Part shown: positions 41,656 to 50,746 of the stretch, in pieces
Layout of the letters: each line of letters opens with the position of its first letter
Numbering within the stretch: the first letter of the stretch is position 1
Origin: Salinigranum rubrum
Lineage (GTDB): Archaea > Halobacteriota > Halobacteria > Halobacteriales > Haloferacaceae
Direction: 5' to 3'
DNA length: 64,000 bases
Assembly: GCF_002906575.1 (NCBI RefSeq)
Contig: NZ_CP026309.1
Coordinates: 2,914,001 to 2,978,000 of the forward strand
Program-made: the position numbers and the translations under genes
Notes under the pieces: model-generated
The model's input: the letters and a program-made list of their open reading frames with translations, nothing else
Databases searched by the model: none
What the model was told of the DNA's origin: nothing

Positions 41656-42998
41656 CTATCCGCTCGCGGGTGTGCGCCGCGTGGGACGTGCGCGGACGAA
41701 CTGCACCACGAGGAGGACCGTCGCCACGGTGAGGACGGCGGCGAAGGCGACGACGAAGAGCGTCAGCGGGTCGCCCGCTCCTCCCGCGAGGCGGCTCTGG
41801 ACGAACGACCCCGCCGTGGTGGCGGTGACGGCGACGAGGACGACGCCCGCGAGGTTCGCGAGCCGCGAGTTCGGCTCGGGCACCGCGTCGGAGTTCAGGA
41901 GGACGAGGACGACCACCAGCGCAAAGGGCGTGCCGACGAGGCCGAACGCGAGGACGAGCACGAGGAGCGGGAAGAACGCGCCGCCGACGAACGGGCCGGC
42001 CGCCGAGGCGAGCGCGAAGCCCGCCAGGAGCGCCCGGTACCTCGAATCGGAGACGTCGGTTCCCCAGCCGAGTTTGTCCGCGACGAGGAACGGGGGGACG
42101 ATGGTGTTCCCGCCCAGCGTCGAGACGGCCGCGCCCCAGAGACCGACGAGGAAGAGCCACTGCGCGGCGGGGCCGACGAGCGGGCCGAGCGTCTGTGCGG
42201 CCGACACCGCCGTGAGTTCGCTCGCCTCGATGCCCGGACTGTGGAGGACGCTCGCGGCGACGAGGAAGATGGCGAGGCTGTAGAGTCCGAACGCTCCGAG
42301 CATCGAACTGCCGACGTCGAACGTGGCGAGGCCGTAGTCGTCGCGGGTCCAGCCACGCGCGCGCATGGTGTACGAGTGCATCGTGACGAGGGTGATGTGG
42401 ACCGCCCCGCCCAGGACGCCGGCGGCGACGAGCGCCCCGTCGACGCCGGCCGGAATCCGAGGGACGAGCCCCGTGACGGCCGTAACCGGGTCGATGGGGA
42501 CCACGAACAGCGAGGCGACGAACGCGAGCACGACGCCCGAGACGAGCAGTTTGGCGGCGAGTTCGATGAAGCGGTAGCCCGCCCCGCGAGTCCGACGGCG
42601 AGGACGAGCGCCCAGGCGACCCCCCAGACGCGCGCGTCGACGCCCGTGACCGTCGCGGAGATGTCGGCGAGCCCCTTCATGATGACCAGTTGGGCCAGGC
42701 CGGCCGCGAGGACGACGTCGGCGACGAGGAGCCACGCCCAACGCGCTCCCAGGTAGTCCTCGACGACGCCGACGATGCCTCGTTCGGTGAGAAGACCCAG
42801 TCGCATCGCGAAGTACTGCGCCGTCGCGCCGAAGACGGCGCTCGCGACGACCACCCAGAGGAGCGCGTAGCCGAACGACGCGCCCGCCGTGATGACCGAC
42901 GCCATCGTCGCCGGCCCCGCGGCGATGGCACCCGCGACCCAGGCCGGCCCCATCTCGTCGAGCCGCGACCGGACCGCCCCCGTGAGTGTCCCTGCCAT
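41656..42998 (-). pseudogene. Nramp-fold transporter with altered metal site, frame broken at a C run
   Basis: Reads as a protein of about 447 residues in two frames. The N-terminal frame runs to AVGLAG and the C-terminal frame resumes at GYRFIELAAKLLVSG; one extra base in the four-C run 42582-42585 joins them. Eleven or so helices and the block ASVITAGASFGYALLWVVVAS place it in the Nramp fold. The metal motif DPGN of helix 1 is absent (ASVITAGA), and helix 6 reads VTMHSYTMRARGW instead of MPHNLYLH, so a divalent-metal substrate is unlikely. It lies between the P-loop NTPase and SSS genes. A motif shared with thiamine promoters is upstream. Confidence 0.8.
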
Positions 42999-43025
42999 AC
43001 CGACTCTTTTTCGCCACCGTACAAA

Positions 43026-43064
43026 GTGTTTACCACGTTGTATCACCGGGTAATTCCCGGGCGC
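43026..43064 (-). promoter_or_regulatory. Thiamine-island upstream motif, copy 1 (before the Nramp-like gene)
   Basis: GTGTTTACCACGTTGTATCA, 28 nt before the start at 42998, aligns with 44696-44735, including a common end ATTCCCGGGCG (about 27 of 40 positions identical with one gap). A shorter match occurs at 47120-47143. It may hold both the TATA region and a ThiR operator. Confidence 0.45.
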
Positions 43065-43095
43065 GGACGGCCCCAACAGCGAGAAACCGACAGGC

Positions 43096-44634
43096 TCAGT
43101 CGCTTGGCTCGTCCGTCGCGTCGACGGCACCCGCGTCGAACCGCCGGACGGCGCTGGCGAGTCGCTCCAGTTCGTACGTCGCGCCGCTGAGACGCGCGGA
43201 GAGGACGGCCACGAGCGCGGAGACGCCGGCCGCCCCGAGGAACGCCGGGAGGAAGTCCGCGGCGGGGAGCAGCGGTCCGACGACGGGCACGGCCGTCGTG
43301 ACCGACCGGACGATGGGGGAGGGGAAGAACGCCAGGCCGACGGCGAGGCCGGCGAGGCTGGCGACGAGCATCCCTGTTCCTGTCGCTCGCCGGGAGTACA
43401 GTCCGTAGAGGAGCGGCACCATCACCGCCGCGCCGAAGAGGTCCGCCAGCAGGAACAATCGAAGGACGCTCTGTGCGCGGAGGCTGACCAGGATGGCGGC
43501 GACGGCGACGACGACGGTGAGCAGTCGCGCTCCCCACGTCAGCGTCCGGTCGGTCGGGTCGTCGAGCACGCGCGGGAGGTCCGCCGTGACGACGCTCGCC
43601 AGCGCGTTGAACAGCGTGTCGGCGGTGCTCATCACGAGCAAGAGCGCGAGGAGGACGACGCCGAGGACGAGCGGTTCGGGGAACGCCTCGCCCAGGAGGA
43701 CGAAGAAGGCGATGCTCGCGTTGTACCCCTCGCCGGTGACGACGATGTCGGCGACGCCGCGGGCGGCCACCCCGAACAGTCCGGCGACGAGGACGACGCA
43801 GAAGTTGGTGACGGCGGCCCGGCGGAACCCCTTCTTCAGGGTTTCCGAATCGCGGGCGGCGTAGATGCGCTGCCACCACGTCTGGTTGATGAGTTCCGCG
43901 CCGAGGATGGCGACGGCGACCCAGACGCCGAAGCGGAGTCCGGTAAAGAACGTCGGGTCGACGAGGCTCGGGTCGGCCGCCACGACCTGCCCGTAGACCG
44001 CCCCGGGACCGCCGAGGACGACGAGCGCACCGACGGCACTGAGGACGAGGAGGGGGACGACCAGCACGGTCTGGACGGCGTCGGTGAAGATGCTCGCCGG
44101 GAGGCCGCCGTAACTCGTGTACAGGAGGACGAACCCGCCCACCAGGAGGCCGGTCTGCCAGCGCGGGATGCCCGCGACGAGTTCGAAGGCGCTCGCGATG
44201 CCCGTGAGTTCCGCAGCCAAGAACACGAACATGTAGAAGACACTCACGAGGAGGACGAACACGTACATTCCTCGACCGTAGCGGGCGAGGGCGTACTCGG
44301 TGAGCGAGTGGCCCTCGGGGATGAGTTCGCGGATGCGCGGGCCGAGTCGCGCGTACGCGAGCATCGGAATCGCCTCGCCGACCGCGTAGCCGAGGACGGC
44401 CGACACCCCGCCGAACGCCGCGCCCGCCTCGACCGGCGCGAGCAGGATCCACACGCCCATCACGCTCGCGACGAGCGTCGCCGTCGTCGCGCCCGGCCCG
44501 GTGGAGTTGCGCGCGCTGACGAACTCCTCTGCGCTCCGGACGCCACCCCGCCGCCGGACGTACCAGAGGCCGAGACCGGTGAAACACAGGAGGGTAACCA
44601 CCGTCACCGCGAGCGTGGTCCCTGCGGTCACCAT
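43096..44634 (-). CDS. Sodium:solute symporter (SSS family)
   Basis: 512 residues, 13 predicted helices. SSS hallmarks include VASVMGVWILLAPVEAGAAFGG, GHSLTEYALARYGRGMYVF, YTSYGGLPASIFTDAVQTV, and a sodium-site-like LLVMSTADTLFNALASVV. It is divergent from ThiR across 136 bp, and the Nramp-like gene follows in the same direction, so thiamine or a precursor such as hydroxymethylpyrimidine is a plausible substrate. SSS proteins linked to thiamine genes are known in prokaryotes, but this one is assigned by context only. The start at 44634 is family-consistent. Confidence 0.88.
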   Translation of the reverse strand: MVTAGTTLAVTVVTLLCFTGLGLWYVRRRGGVRSAEEFVSARNSTGPGATTATLVASVMGVWILLAPVEAGAAFGGVSAVLGYAVGEAIPMLAYARLGPRIRELIPEGHSLTEYALARYGRGMYVFVLLVSVFYMFVFLAAELTGIASAFELVAGIPRWQTGLLVGGFVLLYTSYGGLPASIFTDAVQTVLVVPLLVLSAVGALVVLGGPGAVYGQVVAADPSLVDPTFFTGLRFGVWVAVAILGAELINQTWWQRIYAARDSETLKKGFRRAAVTNFCVVLVAGLFGVAARGVADIVVTGEGYNASIAFFVLLGEAFPEPLVLGVVLLALLLVMSTADTLFNALASVVTADLPRVLDDPTDRTLTWGARLLTVVVAVAAILVSLRAQSVLRLFLLADLFGAAVMVPLLYGLYSRRATGTGMLVASLAGLAVGLAFFPSPIVRSVTTAVPVVGPLLPAADFLPAFLGAAGVSALVAVLSARLSGATYELERLASAVRRFDAGAVDATDEPSD

Positions 44635-44695
44635 CGTCGATGCCCCCGTCCTTCCCGTCCGTTCGCGTCCATCACGCCGGGCTACGACGACGACC

Positions 44696-44735
44696 GTGTT
44701 AAAACTTGGTTGTATAAGTCGCTTATTCCCGGGCG
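44696..44735. promoter_or_regulatory. Thiamine-island upstream motif, copy 2 (between SSS and thiR)
   Basis: GTGTTAAAACTTGGTTGTAT followed by ATTCCCGGGCG, in the divergent region between the symporter (start 44634) and thiR (start 44771). TGTTAAAAC and TTGTATAAG within it are 13 bp apart, as are TGTTATCAC and TGTTATAAC in copy 3. It may be the promoter and operator of both genes. Confidence 0.45.
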
Positions 44736-44770
44736 AGCCTTTACCTCGAACCGGGGCGAGTCGAGGGAGT

Positions 44771-45691
44771 ATGTCACTGGTCCATCCGAGCGAACTCGTC
44801 GCTGACCGGGTGCTTCCGACGCTCCGGGCGATGCTCGCCCGCCGTCTGGACGAGCGCGGCGCGACCCAGCAGTCCATCGCCGACCACCTCGGCGTCTCGC
44901 AGGCCGCGGTGAGCAACTACCTCGGGGGTGACGTCCCGTTGGAACCGCTCGTCGCGGAGGACGCCGACGCGCAGGCGACGGTCGACCGAATCGCGACGGG
45001 TCTCGACGAGGGCGAGTACGACGGCTACGACGTCCTCGCGGACCTCGTCGCCCTCGTCGCCGTCTTGGAGGACCGCGGCCCCGTCTGCGAACTCCACGAG
45101 CGGGCGATGCCCGAACTGCGCGGGCTCGGCTGTGACCTCTGCGTCCGCGGCCTCGACCAGGAGGCCGAACGCGAGCGGGCCGTCCTCGCGAGCGTCCGGC
45201 AGGCGGTGCGTCTGCTGTCGACTGCCCCGGGCGTCGCCGCGCTCGTTCCCAACGTCGGGACGAACGTCGGCGAGGCGCTCCCCGGTGCCGAGGCTGTGAC
45301 CGACGTCGCGGCCATCCCCGGCCGCGTCTACACCGTGAACGGGCGCGTCGAAGTCCCGTCGGACCCCGAGTTCGGCGCGTCGAAACACGTGGCGACGGCC
45401 GTCCTCGCCGCCGCGTCGGTCGATGCTTCGGTGCGGGCGGCGGTGAACGTCGCGACCGACGACGCGTTCCTCGAACGCGCCCGCGACCGCGGCCTCTCGA
45501 CGCTGGAGTTCGACGCCGACTACGAGGAGCGCGGCGAGCACCTCCGCGAGCGGTTCCGGGAGTTCGGGGGCGTGCCGACCGTCGCGTACCACCGCGGGGC
45601 GTTCGGCATCGAACCCGTCGCCTACGTCTTCGGCGAGAGCGCGGTCGACGCCGCCGAGCGTGTGGTTTCGCTGGTCGACGGGGAGGGATGA
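44771..45691 (+). CDS. thiR: ThiR-type regulator: helix-turn-helix fused to ThiN ligand domain
   Basis: 306 residues. The N-terminal HTH (ATQQSIADHLGVSQAAVSNYLGG, about residues 34-56) is followed by a Cys-containing linker (CDLCVRG) and a C-terminal ThiN domain (from about residue 155: VPNVGTNVGEALPGAEAVTDVAAIPGR, then DPEFGASKHVATAVLAA). The ThiN domain is homologous to that at the end of the ThiD-ThiN protein here ([17 protein letters not shown]). Archaeal ThiR proteins bind thiamine-phosphate-like ligands and repress thiamine genes. It is divergent from the SSS transporter, its likely target. Confidence 0.9.
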   Translation: MSLVHPSELVADRVLPTLRAMLARRLDERGATQQSIADHLGVSQAAVSNYLGGDVPLEPLVAEDADAQATVDRIATGLDEGEYDGYDVLADLVALVAVLEDRGPVCELHERAMPELRGLGCDLCVRGLDQEAERERAVLASVRQAVRLLSTAPGVAALVPNVGTNVGEALPGAEAVTDVAAIPGRVYTVNGRVEVPSDPEFGASKHVATAVLAAASVDASVRAAVNVATDDAFLERARDRGLSTLEFDADYEERGEHLRERFREFGGVPTVAYHRGAFGIEPVAYVFGESAVDAAERVVSLVDGEG

Positions 45692-45727
45692 GACGGTGGA
45701 CGGTCGAGGCGTGACGGGCGTCTCGCC

Positions 45728-46423
45728 CTATCTCCCGTACGCCGCGTCGAAGAACGCGACTTCGATGTCGACCGCCCGGCGGAAGTGCCGGGCGACGCGC
45801 TCTTCGCGACGGGGCGAGAGCGTCGGCCCCTCCCGGTCGAGTTCGGTCCGGAGCCACGCGACGAACGACTCGAACGCCGGAACCGAGTGCAGGTCGATCC
45901 ACTCGACGAGGTAGAATGGGTCGGGTGAGGCGTCGGCGTTGGCGACCCCCCAGGTGCAGTACACCCACTCGACGGCCAGGAGCGTAGCGAGCGACTCGGC
46001 GTAGCCGCCCTCGTGGGCCGCACGGGTGAGGAGGTCCTCGAACGCCTCGGTCGTGGCCGTCTTGCGTGGGGACGTTCGGTCCGCCTCGGGGACCGAAAGC
46101 GCGTCGAACGACCGCTCGAAGTAGTCGTCCTCCTCGTCGGTGAGCGTGCGGAGAAAGCCCGCGAGTTCGCGTTTTCCCGCCACGGTCGGAGCCTCGCCCG
46201 CCGCGTGCCCGACGAGGGCCGCCAGCGTCGTGACGAACGCGTAGTCCTGGACGAGATAGCGGCGGAATACGTCGTCCGCGACGGTTCCGTCGGCCAGTTC
46301 CGCGACGAAGCGGTGTTCCGTCGCCTCGGTCCACGCCGGTTCCGACCGGGCGCGGAGCCAGTCGGTGAAGCGCGGGTCGTCGCGGGCGTCCGCGTAGTCG
46401 GCGTAGGTCGAGGGAACGGTCAC
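45728..46423 (-). CDS. tenA: TenA family aminopyrimidine hydrolase, TenA-E type
   Basis: 231 residues, all-helical haem-oxygenase-like TenA fold. The N-terminal blocks [21 protein letters not shown] and [20 protein letters not shown] are typical. At the site of the TenA catalytic Cys (CMWGF in the neighbour) it reads VEWVYCTWG, so Cys is replaced and a Glu lies nearby, the signature of TenA-E proteins. TenA enzymes salvage thiamine by hydrolysing aminopyrimidines or thiamine. The GTG start at 46423 overlaps the stop of the second tenA (GTGA), so the pair is co-translated. Confidence 0.87.
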   Translation of the reverse strand: MTVPSTYADYADARDDPRFTDWLRARSEPAWTEATEHRFVAELADGTVADDVFRRYLVQDYAFVTTLAALVGHAAGEAPTVAGKRELAGFLRTLTDEEDDYFERSFDALSVPEADRTSPRKTATTEAFEDLLTRAAHEGGYAESLATLLAVEWVYCTWGVANADASPDPFYLVEWIDLHSVPAFESFVAWLRTELDREGPTLSPRREERVARHFRRAVDIEVAFFDAAYGR

Positions 46424-47091
46424 ACCGCCACCTCCCACTCCTCCTCGCGCCAGGCGGCGTCCCAGAAGCGGTACTCGTACCGACCGGAGAGAACGAACAG
46501 GTCGCGGTAGCGTTCTCTGGTCCCGTCGGAGGCGTCGGCGGCGACGTCGTCCATCAGGTCGAGACACCACTCGGTGAGTTCGGTGAACTCCTCCCCGGCG
46601 TACATGTCGATCCAGGCGGCGTACCCCTCGTGGTTCGGTCGGCCGCGGGCGTCGAGTCGTCTGGCTGTGGCGTTGAACCCCCACATGCAGGGCAGGAGCG
46701 CGGCGACGAGGTCGCCGAACGTTCCGATCGAAGCGGTCCGAACCAGGAAGTCGGTGTACGCCCGCGTGGTCGGCGACGGCTCGGTCGCCTCTAACTCCTG
46801 CTCCGAAACCCCGAACTCGGCGGCGTACTTCCGGTGGAGGTCCATCTCGGTGTTCACCGTCGATTCGAGGAGTTCGGCGAACGTTCCCAACCTCCTCAGA
46901 TCGGGCGCTTTCGCCGCGCCGAGCGCGAACACGCGGCTGTACTCGACGAGGTAGACGTAGTCCTGTCGGACCCAGTAGCGAAACGGGTCCTCGTCGAGCG
47001 TTCCCTCACCCAGTTGGGCGACCATCGGGTGGTCGACGATGGCGTCCCAGAGCGATTCGGCGGTCGGTTCGAGCGCCTCGGTGAACGACAT
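46420..47091 (-). CDS. tenA: TenA family thiaminase/aminopyrimidine aminohydrolase, TenA-C type
   Basis: 223 residues. Family segments are [39 protein letters not shown] and [18 protein letters not shown], in which the catalytic Cys is retained. C-terminal [16 protein letters not shown] and [19 protein letters not shown] complete the fold. It hydrolyses thiamine breakdown products such as aminomethylpyrimidine, returning pyrimidine to ThiD. It is first of the two overlapping tenA genes and divergent from the thiD-thiN fusion gene across 106 bp containing the shared motif. Confidence 0.92.
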   Translation of the reverse strand: MSFTEALEPTAESLWDAIVDHPMVAQLGEGTLDEDPFRYWVRQDYVYLVEYSRVFALGAAKAPDLRRLGTFAELLESTVNTEMDLHRKYAAEFGVSEQELEATEPSPTTRAYTDFLVRTASIGTFGDLVAALLPCMWGFNATARRLDARGRPNHEGYAAWIDMYAGEEFTELTEWCLDLMDDVAADASDGTRERYRDLFVLSGRYEYRFWDAAWREEEWEVAV

Positions 47092-47119
47092 ACGCGTGGG
47101 TTTCCGAGCGACCACAAAA

Positions 47120-47143
47120 GTGTTATCACGAGCTGTTATAACC
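47120..47143. promoter_or_regulatory. Thiamine-island upstream motif, copy 3 (between tenA and thiDN)
   Basis: GTGTTATCACGAGCTGTTAT continuing to AACC; TGTTATCAC and TGTTATAAC lie 13 bp apart. It is 29 nt from the tenA ATG (47091) and 55 nt before the thiDN GTG. It resembles the motifs before the SSS and Nramp-like genes. TTATAA could also be the TATA box. Confidence 0.45.
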
Positions 47144-47197
47144 CAATGATATGCGAGCAACGGGAGAACACAGCGCGGGACAGTGGGGTGACCGGCC

Positions 47198-48577
47198 GTG
47201 AGCCGACGCGCGGTTCCCGACCGGCGGCCCGTCGCACTCACCGTCGCGGGCAGCGACTCCGGCGGGGGCGCGGGCATCCAAGCGGACCTGAAGACGATGG
47301 AGGCCCACGGCGTCTTCGGGACGAGCGCCATCACGAGCGTCACGGCCCAGCACACCCGAGGCGTCGAGTCGACGCACGTCCTGCCCGTCGAGGAGGTCGA
47401 CGCACAGCTCACGGCCGTCCGGGGCGACTTCGACGTCGCGGCCGTGAAGACGGGGATGCTCGCGACGACGCCCGTCGTCGAGCGGGTGACGACCAGGCTC
47501 GGCGAGTGGGAGGTCCCGAGCGTCGTCGACCCGGTGATGGTCGCCACGAGCGGCGACCGGTTGCTCGAACCGGAGGCCGAAGCCGCCTACGAGGCGTTGG
47601 TTCGAGAGGCGACGCTCGTGACGCCAAACGCCGACGAGGCCGAGGTGCTGACCGGCGTCGCCGTCGAGGACGAGACGGCGATGCGGGAGGCGGGCGAGGC
47701 GCTCGTCGAGATGGGCGCGGACGCCGCGCTCGTGAAGGGCGGGCACGTCGACACCGAAGGTGTGATCGACTTGCTCGTCACCGAGGGGGCAAGCCATCGA
47801 TTCGAGAGTCCCCGCGTCGACACGGCCGCGACACACGGTTCCGGCTGTACGCTGTCGAGCGCCATCGCCGCCAACCTGGCGGGGGGCGCGTCGCTCGTCG
47901 AAGCGGTCGAGGCCGGCGTCACGTTCATGCGTCGCGCCGTGCGCTATCCGCTCGACGTGGGAGAGGGACCCGGGTCGGTCCACCACCTCGTCGCGCTCCG
48001 CGACCGGGCCGCCCGGCACGCGACGAGCGAGGCCGTCGAGGGCGTGGTCGACCGACTGGTCGGGGAGGAGAAGTCACGAGTCATCGTCCCCGAGGTGGGA
48101 CTGAACGTCGTCGGGGCGACGCCGTACGCCGAGGAAACGGAGGACGTCGCCGCCGTCGAGGGGCGCATCACCCGAACGGTGGGAGGGGTCCGACCGAACC
48201 GCGGCGTGCGGTTCGGCGCGTCGAGCCACGTCGCGCGCTTCCTCCTCTCGGTCCGGGAGTTCGTTCCCACCTATCGGTTCGCCGCGAACTGTCGGTACGA
48301 CGCGAGGGTGAGGGCGGCGCTCGACGACCTGGGCTGGCGGGTCGCGTCGTTCGACCGGGGGAACGAGCCGACTCCCGAGGAGGAGGCCTCGACGATGGGA
48401 TGGGGGGCGGCACGGGCGTTCGAGACGGGAGACGACGGCGACGGCGACGAACCGCCGGTCGCCGTGGTCGACGAGGGCGACGTGGGGAAGGAGCCGATGA
48501 CGCGGGTGCTCGCCGCCGACGCCGAGACGCTCGGGGACCGCCTGCTCGAACTCGCGGCGGTCACCGGGGAACAGTAG
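47198..48577 (+). CDS. thiD: Hydroxymethylpyrimidine (phosphate) kinase fused to thiamine-phosphate synthase (ThiD-ThiN)
   Basis: 459 residues. The ThiD domain (about 1-265) has [54 protein letters not shown] and the anion-hole/active-site [16 protein letters not shown]. The ThiN domain (about 275-459) follows with [31 protein letters not shown] and [14 protein letters not shown]. It phosphorylates the pyrimidine twice and then joins it to the thiazole. ThiD-ThiN fusion replaces ThiE in many archaea. The start is a GTG at 47198. The stop abuts that of the convergent LOV kinase gene. Confidence 0.94.
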   Translation: MSRRAVPDRRPVALTVAGSDSGGGAGIQADLKTMEAHGVFGTSAITSVTAQHTRGVESTHVLPVEEVDAQLTAVRGDFDVAAVKTGMLATTPVVERVTTRLGEWEVPSVVDPVMVATSGDRLLEPEAEAAYEALVREATLVTPNADEAEVLTGVAVEDETAMREAGEALVEMGADAALVKGGHVDTEGVIDLLVTEGASHRFESPRVDTAATHGSGCTLSSAIAANLAGGASLVEAVEAGVTFMRRAVRYPLDVGEGPGSVHHLVALRDRAARHATSEAVEGVVDRLVGEEKSRVIVPEVGLNVVGATPYAEETEDVAAVEGRITRTVGGVRPNRGVRFGASSHVARFLLSVREFVPTYRFAANCRYDARVRAALDDLGWRVASFDRGNEPTPEEEASTMGWGAARAFETGDDGDGDEPPVAVVDEGDVGKEPMTRVLAADAETLGDRLLELAAVTGEQ

Positions 48578-50578
48578 TCACTGGAACAGCGTCGTGTGCG
48601 GCCGGACCACGTCGTCGGGGTCGTCGTCGGGATTGAGGCCGGGCAGGGAGACGACGGCGACAGTGCCGGAGGCGCCGTCCGATCCCGCGGGACGGATCTG
48701 GAAGCTCCCGCCGTACCGGGTGACGATCCAGTTGACGAGCCACAGTCCGAGCCCGGTGCCGTGTTCGACCGCCGTCTCGCGGCCGGCCTCGATGACCGAC
48801 GCCTCGACCGGGGGGATGCCGGGGCCGTCGTCCGCGACCACGAGTTTGACGTCGTCGCCGGCCTCCCGGGCGGTCACCGTCACGGTCGTCGGCGGGTCGT
48901 CGGCGTGTCGGATTGCGTTCTCGACCAGTTCCTCGAACGCGCGCGTCAGTTCGGCACCCGCACAGATGCCGCGGCCGTCGGGGAGGTCGACGCGGGACTC
49001 GACCGTCGCGTCGGGCGATAGCTCGTGTGCGTGGGCGGTCACGTCGGCGAGGAGTTGCGAGACGTCGACGTGCGTCGGGTCGCGGTCCTGCCGAGCGATG
49101 TGTTCGAGTTCGCGGACCTGGTCACTCAGCGACATCAAATCCTCCACCGTTTCGTGGATGATGCGCCCGGCGTCGACGTCGGCTCCGTCGAGTTGCGCCG
49201 GGTCACTCAGGAGTTGGCCGTAGCCCTGGAGCACGTTCAGTTCGTTCCTGAGGTTGTGCCGGAGCACGCGGTTGAGCAGTTCGATGAGGCTGTTGGTCCG
49301 GACCCGGTCGGTGGCGTCCTCCTGGAAGCCGACGAAGTGCGAGGCGTCGCCGGCGCTGTCTTCGACCGGCACCACGCGCACGTTGTTCCAGAACGGCGCG
49401 CCCCCCTTCCGGTAGTTGACGAGGTCGACAGAGACCGAGTCACCGGCGTCGATAGCCTCGCGGAGCGTCGCGACGGTCGCCTCGTCGGTCGCCGGGCCCT
49501 GCAGGAGCCGACAGTTCCGGCCGAGCATCTCATCGGTCGAGTAGCCCGTCAGCTCTTCGAACGCTTCGTTCACGTAGACGAGCGGGTTGTTCGGTCGCGT
49601 CGCGTCGGCGATAGTGACGCCGACGGTGGCGTCGTCGACCGCTCTCGTCTTCAGTCGGAGTTCCGCCTCGCGCTCGCGTCGGGCCGTGATGTCGCGCGCG
49701 ACGCCCTGCACCGCGGCGACGTCCTCGTCTTCGACGATCGGCTTGCCGTTGATCTCGATGACGGCCTCGTCACCGTCAGCCGTCACCGCCGTCAGTTCGA
49801 GGTCTCGAACCGGTTCGCCGTCGAACACGCGCTCGAACGCGGCGGTGGCCGCCGGGAGGGACGACGGGGCGATGTACTCCGCGAACGAGTTGCCCATCGC
49901 CTCCTCCGGGGTGTATCCCAGCACCGTCCCGACGGCCGTCGAGACGTAGGTCAGACGGGTGTCGGGGTCGATCTCGAACAGCAGGTCGTACGTCGTGTCA
50001 GCGATGCGCTGGATGCGCCGCTTTTCGGCGCGAAGTCGCTCGTTCTGCTCGCGGAGGGACTGCTCGTGCCGACGTCGTTCGAGCGCCTGACCGATCAACT
50101 GGGCGAGGACTTCGACGAACAACTGGTCGGACTCGGGGAACGGCTCCGCGCGCGGCTCCGTATCGGCGAAGCAGACGGTTCCGTACACTTCCTCGTTGAC
50201 GGTCACTTTCACACCGACGTACGTGTCCAGGCCGAACGCGTCGTATGCGGCCGGAGAAACCGCCGTGGAGGAGGTGGCGTCCTGTACGCAGAGCGCCCCG
50301 TCCTGCTGGATCGTCCGTCGGCAGTACGCTCGGTCGAGCGGGCACGAATCGCCGGCTTCGATCGTCCCGTCCGTTCCGCTGGCCTGGACGGTTCTGATGA
50401 CCTGTCGCTCCTCCGTGATCTCTGTGAGAAACCCGAGACCGACGCCGAGTCGGTCGGTCCCCACGGTGAGTGCACGTTCGACCGCCTCCTCGACGGACCG
50501 GCTCCGGTCGGCGAACGCCTCGTAGACTGCCTGTCGGGAGGACCGATCGTTGCTGGCTGTGGCGCGTTGTTCTGACAT
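48578..50578 (-). CDS. GAF-PAS-LOV sensor histidine kinase
   Basis: 666 residues in order: GAF domain (about 20-165, with GVKVTVNEEVYGTVCFAD), PAS (about 190-310, YDLLFEIDPDTRLTYVST), a LOV-type PAS with GRNCRLLQG (adduct Cys near residue 356), NYRKGGAPFWN and FVGFQEDATD, then a histidine kinase. The H-box is VLRHNLRNELNVLQGYGQLL; the ATPase domain has N-box ELVENAIRHAD, G1 VADDGPGIP and G2 HGTGLGLWLVNW, so it appears active. No membrane helices: a cytoplasmic sensor. Blue-light sensing is inferred from the flavin motif. No regulator partner is adjacent. Confidence 0.93.
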   Translation of the reverse strand: MSEQRATASNDRSSRQAVYEAFADRSRSVEEAVERALTVGTDRLGVGLGFLTEITEERQVIRTVQASGTDGTIEAGDSCPLDRAYCRRTIQQDGALCVQDATSSTAVSPAAYDAFGLDTYVGVKVTVNEEVYGTVCFADTEPRAEPFPESDQLFVEVLAQLIGQALERRRHEQSLREQNERLRAEKRRIQRIADTTYDLLFEIDPDTRLTYVSTAVGTVLGYTPEEAMGNSFAEYIAPSSLPAATAAFERVFDGEPVRDLELTAVTADGDEAVIEINGKPIVEDEDVAAVQGVARDITARREREAELRLKTRAVDDATVGVTIADATRPNNPLVYVNEAFEELTGYSTDEMLGRNCRLLQGPATDEATVATLREAIDAGDSVSVDLVNYRKGGAPFWNNVRVVPVEDSAGDASHFVGFQEDATDRVRTNSLIELLNRVLRHNLRNELNVLQGYGQLLSDPAQLDGADVDAGRIIHETVEDLMSLSDQVRELEHIARQDRDPTHVDVSQLLADVTAHAHELSPDATVESRVDLPDGRGICAGAELTRAFEELVENAIRHADDPPTTVTVTAREAGDDVKLVVADDGPGIPPVEASVIEAGRETAVEHGTGLGLWLVNWIVTRYGGSFQIRPAGSDGASGTVAVVSLPGLNPDDDPDDVVRPHTTLFQ

Positions 50579-50746
50579 GGGAACTGTGAGCGGGCGAGTG
50601 AATCGCGAGACGTTCGGCCGTTCGGCTGGGCGGATATGAATCTGCGGTTAGGGTTATCAGATTTTGAAACGTGCGGGAAGCCGACGTCGCGGAGTGGACG
50701 GTGACGACGAGAGCGCGACGGTTCCGAGGCGACGCGTGCCGGTAAC

